Shown piece by piece: positions 55,624 to 64,000 of a DNA stretch of 64,000 nucleotides. The notes below the pieces were generated by a model. It saw only the letters and a list, made by a program, of their open reading frames with translations, did not search any database and was not told the origin of the DNA. How positions within the stretch are numbered: position 1 is the first letter of the stretch; each line of letters begins with the position of its first letter. Origin of the DNA: Saussurea involucrata (lineage: Eukaryota; Streptophyta; Magnoliopsida; Asterales; Asteraceae); assembly GCA_033807775.1 (NCBI GenBank), contig CM066312.1:25579696-25643695 (forward strand). The letters run 5' to 3'. The translations under genes were made by a program, and so were the position numbers.

Positions 55624-57348
55624 TGTAACACCCGTAATTTTTGGGTAAGTATAATTTCAAGCCAGTGTAGAAATTGATCTTTCAAGAGAAATAGAAGAAA
55701 ATATGATTTTGGATTGAATCCTAGATTTTATAGTCTTGTTGGGTGTAGAATTCAAATACGAATCCATCGGGCCTTTCTGGAGCGAAAACAGAGCTAACAC
55801 GAAAAAGTTACGGCTAAACAGTGTTCGGTACCTTCTGGGAAAAAGTGTCATGCGAAAGTGACACTGTACATTAGCATGTCACTTTTGCAGAGGAAAATTG
55901 GTCCTCGGTACATTTTGGGCCAAAATGACATGCTAAAGTGACACTGTCACTTTCGCATGTCACTCTCGCGGTCGGGTGCAGTGCATAAAATCCGATTTTG
56001 AGCCTCTTTCTTCATTTAGTCATATCTCTCTCATTTCTACTCCGTTTTTGGCGATTCAAATTGCTATGGTTTTGTTTTTGAGAGATTTTTGAGGATAGAG
56101 TGTTAGTTTTGGGAATATATAAGGGTATTTGGTGGTGGAGTGGAAGCAAAGATCAAGAGTTTATCATCATCGCCTCCGTCTTCAAGAAAATTAGGATTTT
56201 CTAGGTTTTCATCAAAACCTAAGTGGTGATTTTTCATCCTCCTAGCTTATAAACTTTCATATGAGTTTTAAATGATCCATTGATGAATTTCTTGTGTTTA
56301 TGTTTCTCAATTTTCGGTTTGGATTATTTTGGGGAAGTTAGGTCAAATTGGAGATTTGATATAAGATGTTTGGGGAATGATTCTAAGTGCTTGGACAAGT
56401 AGATTTATGTTTGGAAACTTTTGAATCTAGGGTTTGAAGGAATTTCTTCTGGATTCAAGTTTCTTCAAGAAGTTCTTATTGGGATAAAATCTTGGTTTAG
56501 ATTAAATCTAGCAAGGTGAGTTCAAGTTGATTTGTGAAAACGTTGTACATGCCAAAATATTTATTTTAAAGTGTTTATGTGTTTTACATAAAATTATCAA
56601 TTGTTGAGTTATTTAGTGGGTTTTGATTATTTGAAGTGTTGAGTTTTACAAATCTTGTAAAACACTCACATTTGGGAATTTTGGGTAATTGATAAATAAA
56701 TCACGAATGAAATTGTTTTGTTAATTTATTGCATAAGGAGGTTGTTTGGTCAAAATACACTTTTAGTGTTTGTTGAGATTATGCAAAGTTTATGATATGT
56801 TATGTTTTGAAAATATGAACGTCTGAGTTGTGGTTTTTGGTCAATCTCGACCTTATGAACATTTTAGGAATTGTAAACCTTTTTATTTTGGGCCGAAAGC
56901 CAATTGAGAGCCAAGAGACAAAGATTTTGGGTAACGATGTATTTTGGTTTATGTAACTGTGATGGCTCATGTATTTATCCAAACGTTTAGTTTGCCTCTA
57001 AGGGCTTGATTTGTACTCAAATAGGTCTTTGGGGTGTTTGCCGGTTTTAGTAGCTCGAGATGGAGCCTTGGATGTGTTATGCACTTAATTGCGTTTTATT
57101 TGAGAATATGCCCTTTTGAGTGTTTTGTCTCATAAGTGAATACCATTTGACATTTATGCACTCTTGGTACTTTTTGGGTTTTATAAACCATTGCGAATTA
57201 TATACATTATCAAGTTATAAAGTATTTGAGTATATATGTATCTATGGTTTGACTTCATTGGAAAGTGGCAATGAAGGGGTTTTGAGCTAGTCATGCCTTG
57301 GAGCATGTACTTTCATAATGTGGGTTAGTTACACTTCATTTGCATATG
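55624..57348 (+). repeat. Element L: Tekay-like gypsy LTR, interrupted by element K
   Basis: It begins TGTAACACCCGTAATTTTTGG at 55,624, the characteristic start of Tekay/Del chromovirus LTRs, after LINE sequence. The AAGGTGAGTTC word at 56,512 is also typical of these LTRs. No end is seen before element K begins at 57,349, so only 1.7 kb is visible. Two hairpins lie at about 55,845-55,893 and 55,926-55,960. Confidence 0.6.
55926..55960. repeat. Near-perfect hairpin in the element L LTR
   Basis: GACATGCTAAAGTGACA is followed after one base by TGTCACTTTCGCATGTC: 17-bp arms with one mismatch. A related, looser hairpin with the same AAAGTGACA/TGTCACTTT core is at 55,845-55,893. Confidence 0.9.
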
Positions 57349-58700
57349 TGATAGGCGGGTTTACACCCCCCTAAATCTACCGCAAGTGTACGGGTCGAAT
57401 CAAGTAATAACGTACGGTAAGTACGAGTATCGAACCAAAGGAACCAGGTGTCAAGTACCACAATGACTGTATAGATTATTAACTAGACTATCGCAAATTG
57501 ATTTGGGTTGTTGAAAATCGGAACATGATTAAAAACTTTAATTAATTTAGCTAAGACAAGGAGTTGGAGGGTTGGATTCCTCAGGTAAACAATTACTTAA
57601 CTCAAAGATTTGACACGATTGACATAACTCCAAGATGACTGGTAAAATCACAATCCATCACTATACTCTATCAAGCTATAGCAACATTCATTCAACATTT
57701 TGTATCATCATTCGATCTCAACAAAGGTAATTGAACAAACAATGATTAAAAACCCACAAAGTACGAATTCTCATATTTCTATCTCAAATTCGACTAAGAC
57801 ATGAAGGATTAGATAAACCTCAAAACTTTTCTCAAACGTTAAAAGATTCATTAAATCAAATAATATATGATCGGACTATTACAAGCATTAAGAACAATCC
57901 CACATGTTTCATCCATAAGAATCAAATCGATCGTATCTACTGTAAACCTAAATAATCATCCAACCATGATTCAAACCAACCCCCCAACATGAACGGATTA
58001 GTTCATATTGGGGGTTTCACAACTCAGAAAAGAATTAATAAAAACGAAAGTAAACATGTTGGTTCTTAAAAGAAATGAAATCTAAAACTCCCTGAAAAGC
58101 TTAATCCTTCGATGAATGAACTCGATTCGCCTTTTGATTCTCGTTAATTGATGTTTCTTGCCTTCTATTCGTCTTCAAGAATCGCCCTCGTGCTCCCAAA
58201 ATCGCCCAGAAAGAGTCTACGGCCGTAACTGATTGATTCCTCAACCCTAGGTGAAAAAAAGGCTTTAAAAACGTATCAGGTCTTCTGCGCGTTTGTGGGC
58301 GCGTTTGGAGGCGCGCGCAGAGGCGCGCAGAGCACTGGAATGTTTGCGAAAATAAGCCTGCGCGTTTGTGGGAGCGTTTGGAGGCGCGCTCAGAGGCGCG
58401 CAGCTTGCGCGTTTGTGGGAGCGTTTGGAGGCGCGCAGCTTGCGCGTTTGTGGGAGCGTTTGGAGGCGCGCTCAGAGGCGCGCAGAGCACTGATTGGTCC
58501 AAAAATCTGATTTTTCTCCTTTTGCACTGGACTGTTGTAGACTTGCTCCGATTGCTCCAAAACTCTTCCAACATCATTCTTCCATATAAACCTGTACTTT
58601 CTCATAAAAACCATTAAATTCTACTATTTTTACTCGGGAACTTACAACAAACAGAACAACTTCGGGATCAAAATAATGTCGGAAAACGACATTATCAACA
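57349..58700 (-). repeat. Element K 3' LTR
   Basis: 1,352 bp. In plus orientation TGATAGGCGGG at 57,349 to TTATCAACA at 58,700. The first 968 bp match 63,035-64,000. At 58,285-58,495 it holds GC-rich tandem units built on GCGCGTTTGTGGGAGCGTTT and GGAGGCGCGCAG. Confidence 0.88.
58285..58495. repeat. GC-rich tandem repeats in the element K LTR
   Basis: Four units, variable in length (about 40-75 bp), each with GCGCGTTTGTGGG, GCGTTTGGAGGCGCGC and an optional AGAGGCGCGCAG. Very different in base composition from the surrounding AT-rich DNA. Confidence 0.9.
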
Positions 58701-58732
58701 ACCCCAAACCGAGCGTTGCTTGTCCCCAAGCA
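58701..58732 (-). other. Element K polypurine tract region
   Basis: The minus strand reads GCTTGGGGACAAGC, then GGTTTGGGGT directly before the LTR. This paired motif is typical of plant Athila/Tat elements. Confidence 0.75.
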
Positions 58733-60356
58733 AAATAGCGACACAAATAAGCATTCAACCACAATCCAAACAATCGCAATTTCGTGTTGTCGAGAATATC
58801 ATTAGCGATCTCTAGTTAACTCAAAAACCAACATGAATAACCTGTGAGATGGACGCACAGTGAGCAGACCTAGCTATGGAATCTAAACATCAAAACCTTG
58901 GGAACTGGATTTATCAGGGACCACACCACACTTAAGTGCACCTAGACTAAACACACATAGAGAGGATTTCGCCTTGACCCTACCTCACGGTTCTCTCTCT
59001 TCGCTTGAGCCCTAGGTTTCACACTTGTTGTCATGCTTTCGGAGGTTGGGTATAAGAATTCACAAGGCATGCATGAACAACAATTAAACAATAACGCACA
59101 GTTGTACACAAATTGATCTCAGAAGGAATCCATTATCAAGACTAGGACATAGAAACGTTGCTTCGCCACTCTTTACAAACTCTCCATGATGAATTCGGAT
59201 CTTTAAATGGGTATGGTTGCTAATTCTGGGTGAAGGTCAAAGGATTTATGATGGTATTTGATGAGCCTCCCTTCTTTCTTTCGTTCAAGCTTCCTAACAC
59301 TTCTCTCAAATTCTTTAAACTGACCCCTCGGATTTATTTAGCTCTTTTTTTGGCAAAACCCTTTATGACTGATTTATTGGGTTTGCAGTTTTTTTTTACT
59401 GAGGGGGTTACACGGGTTTTCATTTGAGAACCTTGAGTAGTGAAAAGCAGTGGGATTAGCAGCAACCAATAAGCTTTATGAGTTCTCACATGGTTTGTTC
59501 ACAAAGATAGGCAGAAGCTTCACTTCTATTCCTATGGATGTCTTTGATAATGGATGCAAGTTATAGCGAGATCAGCTACAACAACGATCAAAGGACTAAT
59601 GAAAAGTGTATCGAGTAGTGTGTAGTCTCTCAGAATCGAAGTTAGCATGTGTATGGCTCAACAAACTTACGGGTGGTCTCCACTAATGTCTCTATATGTG
59701 CAGTCGCCTAGGTCCACCTTTGTGCTATATTATCCTTTCTAGATCCTTTCCCTAAAATCAGTGTCTTTGAACTCTCACACTAAATCATGCTCAACTGGTC
59801 GTCCATTCCTCACTATAAACAAGGTGATTATTCAATCCACTGAGATCAACCAATGATAGACTCGACAAATCACCCCAAACCAGATATAAACATTGTCCCC
59901 AATGGAAACAAATAGCACACAAAATATAATCACGAAATAGCGATACAGTACAACTAACAGTAATTACGCCACCCCAAACCTAATCTCTAGATTAGGTTTG
60001 TTTTCTCAACAAGGAGTCATAAAACGATAAAGTTCAAGTGAAAACAGGGACCCCAAACCTTGGTGAAACCTAGGTTTGCAAAGAGGTGTTGTGTAGATAC
60101 CTTTCAGGATGCATGCGTGGATTACTGTTCACCTATTTCTGCCCTTCCTTCTCCTGCCTTGCTCTTGGTCATATCGGAATTGCTATCAGGGATCAAAAAC
60201 TAAACACAAAAACACAAAACACAAAAACAACACACAAAACAAAAGAAAGCACACAAAAATAAGAAACTGACCAAAATAAAAATTAAGATTTAACCTATGG
60301 TGGGTTGCCTCCCACCCAGCGCCGTATTTTCTGTCGTGGCACGACTTTCTTTCCGA
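58733..60356 (-). other. Element K 3' non-coding interior
   Basis: There is no RT, RNase H or integrase similarity in any frame. Near its 5' side (60,301-60,323) the minus strand has GGCGCTGGGTGGGAGGCAAC, a word commonly found after pol in Tat/Athila elements; here it follows protease, so the whole polymerase segment is missing. The rest is AT-rich with A-rich tracts (60,200-60,290). Confidence 0.7.
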
Positions 60357-62864
60357 TCACTCCTTCGGCCTTTCTTGCTCACCAAATTTCTCTTCGCCTC
60401 TATCTCTTATCTTCTCGAACATCTTGAACACTTCCCTCTCACCACCAACTCTCAAAGTCATCTCGCCTTCCTCCATGTCGATCAGTGCTCGACTTGTGGC
60501 TAGGAAGGATCTTCCCAGTATCAGCGGGACCTCTATGTCCTCATCGATATCCAACACCACAAAGTCCATCGGGAAGTAAAACTTGCCAACCTTTACCAAG
60601 ACGTCTTCGATCACTCCATACGGGTACCTTATCGATCTATCGGCAAGCTGAAGAGTCATGAATGTTGGCTTCACCACCCCCAAGCCGAGTTTCCTGAAAA
60701 CAGATAACGGCATTAGGTTAATACTAGCTCCTAGATCACATAATACCTTATTAAAATTAAAGCTCCCAATTTGGATAGGGATCGAAAAACTCCCTGGATC
60801 CTTAAGCTTCGGGGGAAGCTTGTGCTGAATGATAGCACTGCACTCTTCAGTAAGTGCAACTGTGGCATGTTCCTCGATCTTTCTCTTCTTGGACAAGATA
60901 TCTTTCATGAACTTGAGATAACTTGGCATTTTTGCCAGTGCCTCCGCAAATGGAATATTGATGTGTAATTTCTTGAAAATGTCAAGAAATTTCTGGAATT
61001 GTTCCTCATCCTTATGTGCCTTCAGCCGATTCGGAAATGGTAGCGGTGGCACATACGGGTTGACTGGTGGTTGCTTCTTCTTCTTTTCTCCATCCTCCAG
61101 GTTTTCCTTCGTCATACCTTCTTCACCGGCTTCCTTCCCCTTATCTCTATTCTTTGACATTTCACTCTCTATCTCCTCGTCTACCTTGATGGGACCCATT
61201 TCAGTACCTTTAGCTTTAGTGTCATCAGTTAAAGGTTCTCGGGTAGGGTCTATAATCAACTCCTTTCCACTTCTCAGATAAATAGCCTTGCATTCCTCTC
61301 TTGGTATTCGTTCAGTCTGACTAGGGAATTGACCTTGAGTCCGGGATTGTAGTGCTTCAGCTATTTGTCCGACTTGTCTTTCTAGCATTCTGATTGAGGC
61401 GGTATTTTGGTCAGTTGTCGCCTTCACATTACCCACTGTACTTGTCAATCCTTCAACCGCACCTTCCATCTTTGACATGAATTTCATCATCATGTCTTCT
61501 AAACCTGGCTTCTTTTCTGATGATTGCCCCTCTTCATTTCTCCTCTGATTGTAACCTGGGGGACGATAAACATTGTTAGACGAAAAAGAATTCGAAGAGT
61601 TAGAATGGTTACCATACTGCTGCTGCTGTCCCATTGTTTCTTTAGCTGGGCCTTGTTGAGTTTGACTCCAAAAAAAATTAGGATGTCTCTTCCATCCCTC
61701 GTTATAGGTGTTAGAGAATGGGTCATTCCTCGGCCGATTATTCTGATTCTGAACGAACTGGACTTGTTCCGGCGATTGATAGTCTTGAGAATTCTGAACA
61801 TTCGGTTGCATAGTCGCTCCTCTCATTTGATTAGTCAACGCAGTCAACTGTGCCTTTATAGCCTTCAACTCTTCTGCTTCTTGTACATTTGCCACTTTTC
61901 TGACAGCAGATCTTGGCGTGGAATAGCTATGTTCTGCCAGATTCTCTATCAATTCGACCGCTTCCTCATAGGACTTGTTCATTAAATCTCCACCTACAGC
62001 AGCTGTGAGGTCATTCTTAAATTGAGGGTTCAATCCCACATAGAACGTTTGTATAACCATCCACTCTTGTAACCCATGATGTGGACACTTCTTGAGCATT
62101 GCTTTATATCTTTCCCATGCTTCGTACAACGACTCTTGATCCCATTGGGCAAAATGAGTGATATCTGACAGCAGTTGGGCCGTTCGCCCTGGTGGAAAGA
62201 ATTTGTTGAGAAAAGCTGTCACTATATCGTTCCATGTTCGAATCGACCCCGGTGGTAAATTCTCTTCCCAAGTGGTGGCTCGGTCCCTCAATGAGAATGG
62301 GAATAACCGTATCTTGATTGAATCTTGATCCGCCCCATTTACCTTGAAAGTATTGCATATCTTTTCGAATGAGCGCAAATGTGCATGAGGGTCTTCAGTT
62401 GTTGCACCTCCAAACATGTTCGATTGCACCAATTGGATGGTACCAAGTTTGATTTCAAAGTTGTTTGCAGCTATCGGTGGTGCGTATCCACGTTGTGCAG
62501 CCCCCATGTTTGGATTGGCGAAATTTCTCATGGGTACCCTTTGTGGTGGTGGTGGTTGATTGACATTATGATGGATACCATGATTGGCGTTGTGATTGAG
62601 ATTATGATTGATCCCATTGTTGACACCATTGTTGACGTTGTTTGGACCGTGATTGGCGTTATTGTGGTTCTGATTGTTCGCATTTGCATTCGCATTTGGA
62701 ATTGGTTGACCATTACCCATGGGCAACCCTTCTCCCCAATCTTCCCCAACATTGATGTTGTTGTCGTCCATTCTGTTCCGTGCTTGTCTTCTTAGCTCTC
62801 TAGCGGTCCGTTCTATTTCCGGGTCAATCGGTAGTAATTCCCGAAACAGTCTTCTTCTTGGCAT
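60357..62864 (-). CDS. Element K gag-protease polyprotein, intact
   Basis: I choose the ATG at 62,864 (MPRRRLFRELLPIDPEIER); the frame is open for 16 codons more upstream. The product is about 835 residues. Residues about 90-130 are Asn/His-rich. The gypsy gag domain is at about 195-280 (FLNKFFPPGRTAQLLSDI, YEAWERYKAMLKKCPHHG). A Gln/Asn/Ser-rich middle and a Lys/Glu-rich segment follow. The aspartic protease is at about 700-810 with CDLGASINLMPLSVFRKLGL (Asp-Leu-Gly in place of the common Asp-Ser/Thr-Gly, as in Athila-type proteases) and LILGRSFLATSRALID. No zinc knuckle is seen. No stops, so it may be expressed. The ORF ends without joining a polymerase. Confidence 0.9.
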   Translation of the reverse strand: MPRRRLFRELLPIDPEIERTARELRRQARNRMDDNNINVGEDWGEGLPMGNGQPIPNANANANNQNHNNANHGPNNVNNGVNNGINHNLNHNANHGIHHNVNQPPPPQRVPMRNFANPNMGAAQRGYAPPIAANNFEIKLGTIQLVQSNMFGGATTEDPHAHLRSFEKICNTFKVNGADQDSIKIRLFPFSLRDRATTWEENLPPGSIRTWNDIVTAFLNKFFPPGRTAQLLSDITHFAQWDQESLYEAWERYKAMLKKCPHHGLQEWMVIQTFYVGLNPQFKNDLTAAVGGDLMNKSYEEAVELIENLAEHSYSTPRSAVRKVANVQEAEELKAIKAQLTALTNQMRGATMQPNVQNSQDYQSPEQVQFVQNQNNRPRNDPFSNTYNEGWKRHPNFFWSQTQQGPAKETMGQQQQYGNHSNSSNSFSSNNVYRPPGYNQRRNEEGQSSEKKPGLEDMMMKFMSKMEGAVEGLTSTVGNVKATTDQNTASIRMLERQVGQIAEALQSRTQGQFPSQTERIPREECKAIYLRSGKELIIDPTREPLTDDTKAKGTEMGPIKVDEEIESEMSKNRDKGKEAGEEGMTKENLEDGEKKKKQPPVNPYVPPLPFPNRLKAHKDEEQFQKFLDIFKKLHINIPFAEALAKMPSYLKFMKDILSKKRKIEEHATVALTEECSAIIQHKLPPKLKDPGSFSIPIQIGSFNFNKVLCDLGASINLMPLSVFRKLGLGVVKPTFMTLQLADRSIRYPYGVIEDVLVKVGKFYFPMDFVVLDIDEDIEVPLILGRSFLATSRALIDMEEGEMTLRVGGEREVFKMFEKIRDRGEEKFGEQERPKE

Positions 62865-63010
62865 AAACCAAGAGGTAACCTGAAACAGAAAGTATAGAAT
62901 CTCAAAACCCAAAAATATATGAACCTTTAAAACAGATTATAATAAAATAAAAACAGGGTGTCTAATGTAATAACTTCTACAGCTGGTAGTGATATTCACA
63001 CAAAACAGGT

Positions 63011-63028
63011 TCCCCGGCAACGGCGCCA
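63011..63028 (-). other. Element K primer-binding site (Asp-tRNA type)
   Basis: The minus strand reads TGGCGCCGTTGCCGGGGA, 6 bases inside the LTR edge, the form widespread in Athila/Tat elements. Confidence 0.85.
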
Positions 63029-63034
63029 AAAACT

Positions 63035-64000
63035 TGATAGGCGGGTATCACCCCCCTAAATCTACCGCAAGTGTACGGGTCGAATCAAGTAATAACATAC
63101 GGTAAGTACGAGTATCGAACCAAAGGAACCAGGTGTCAAGTACCACAATGACTGTATAGATTATTAACTAGACTATCGCAAATTGATTTGGGTTGTTGAA
63201 AATCGGAACACGATTAAAAACTTTAATTAATTTAGCTAAGACAAGGAGTTGGAGGGTTGGATTCCTCAGGTATACAATTACTTAACTCACAGATTTGACA
63301 CGATTGACATAACTCCAAGATGACTGGTAAAATCACAATCCATCACTATACTCTATCAAGCTATAGCAACATTCATTCAACATTTTGTATCATCATTCGA
63401 TCTCAACAAAGGTAATTGAACAAACAATGATTAAAAACCCACAAAGTACGAATTATCATATTTCTATCTCAAATTCGACTAAGACATGAAGGATTAGATA
63501 AACCTCAAAACTTTTCTCAAACGTTAAAAGATTCATTAAATCAAATAATAGATGATCGGACTATTACAAGCATTAAGAACAATCCCACATGTTTCATCCA
63601 TAAGAATCAAATCGATCGTATCTACTGTAAACCTAAATAATCATCCAACCATGATTCAAACCAACCCCCCAACATGAACGGATTAGTTCATATTGGGGGT
63701 TTCACAACTCAGAAAAGAATTAATAAAACCGAAAGTAAACATGTTGGTTCTTAAAAGAAATGAAATCTAAAACTCCCTGAAAAGCTTAATCCTTCGATGA
63801 ATGAACTCGATTCGCCTTTTGATTCTCGTTGATTGATGTTTCTTGCCTTCTATTCGTCTTCAAGAATCGCCCTCGTGCTCCCAAAATCGCCCAGAAAGAG
63901 TCTACGGCCGTAACAGATTGATTCCCCAACCCTAGGTGAAAAAAAGGCTTTAAAAACGTATCAGGTCTTCTGCGCGTTTGTGGGCGCGTTTGGAGGCGCG
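63035..64000 (-). repeat. Element K 5' LTR, cut by the window edge
   Basis: Matches 57,349-58,316 with about 13 differences counted by eye. The window ends at the start of the GC-rich tandem repeats. Confidence 0.92.

Larger units (their letters stand above)
57349..64000 (-). mobile_element. Element K: Athila/Tat-type gypsy element with gag-protease but no polymerase
   Basis: Minus-strand element with 3' LTR 57,349-58,700, interior 58,701-63,034 and 5' LTR from 63,035 past the window edge. The PBS (63,011-63,028) matches the Asp-tRNA type used by Athila/Tat elements. The 4.3-kb interior has one intact gag-protease ORF (62,864-60,357) and 1.65 kb of non-coding tail with the typical TTGCTTGGGGACAAGC and GGTTTGGGGT words before the LTR. 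RT, RNase H and integrase are absent, so it depends on a relative. The visible LTR parts are about 98.7% identical by eye. It is inserted in the LTR of element L. Confidence 0.88.

Overview
This window looks like repeat-dominated nuclear DNA from a flowering plant, most likely a eudicot. I see no host gene I can name. Almost everything recognisable is a transposable element or a fragment of one: Copia LTR retrotransposons with long gag genes, initiator-Met-tRNA primer sites and an extra third ORF (the Sirevirus/SIRE type), Ty3/gypsy pieces of Tekay and Athila/Tat type, a LINE, a PIF/Harbinger transposon, a Mutator-like insertion and TIR elements bounded by TA microsatellites. Repeat style hints weakly at Asteraceae, but that is inference.

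Region 1 (1-25,637, all minus strand) is a three-level nest of SIRE-type Copia elements. SIRE-B (5,252-18,913) is complete, with 834/840 bp LTRs, a perfect AGCAC target duplication, PBS and PPT. It sits in the pol gene of SIRE-A, whose 5' half is at 18,919-25,033 and 3' half at 1-5,251. SIRE-A in turn interrupts the pol gene of a third copy, SIRE-C (25,034-25,637). Both insertions hit the same integrase-RT linker. All three internal regions carry stops and frameshifts, although the SIRE-B LTRs are about 99.5% identical by eye.

Region 2 (25,638-30,860) is AT-rich DNA with GTTCAT-rich repeats, a likely MITE, a possible short spliced gene remnant near 27.25-27.80 kb, and the 3' end of another Copia element (27,982-30,535).

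Region 3 (30,861-49,180) is built on a fold-back TIR element (TIR-F, 30,904-46,928) with arms of about 0.6 kb. One LTR element is inserted in each arm. The left arm holds element D (31,162-37,257; TSD GTTTC), a gag-only non-autonomous element. The right arm holds element E (38,304-46,461), which has plus-strand LTR, PBS and PPT signals but is filled with about 6.5 kb of antisense, LTR-less SIRE pol and third-ORF sequence (SIRE-J). Two more TIR elements, G and H, follow, and all of these TIR ends abut TA/GA microsatellites.

Region 4 (49,181-64,000) holds a Tekay-like LTR remnant, a decayed Harbinger element (Myb/SANT protein plus DDE transposase), a LINE 3' fragment with a 530-bp element in it (9-bp TSD), a Tekay-like LTR, and inside that LTR an Athila/Tat-type element (K) with an intact gag-protease ORF and no polymerase.

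The most interesting theme is the third ORF of the SIRE elements. Each of three copies has a plant-type TATA box just upstream. One copy also has a well-formed 5'-UTR intron. The encoded proteins are coiled-coil and rich in basic NLS-like clusters rather than envelope-like. SIRE-A and SIRE-B DNA is also strikingly enriched in the pentamer CAGAG/CTCTG.
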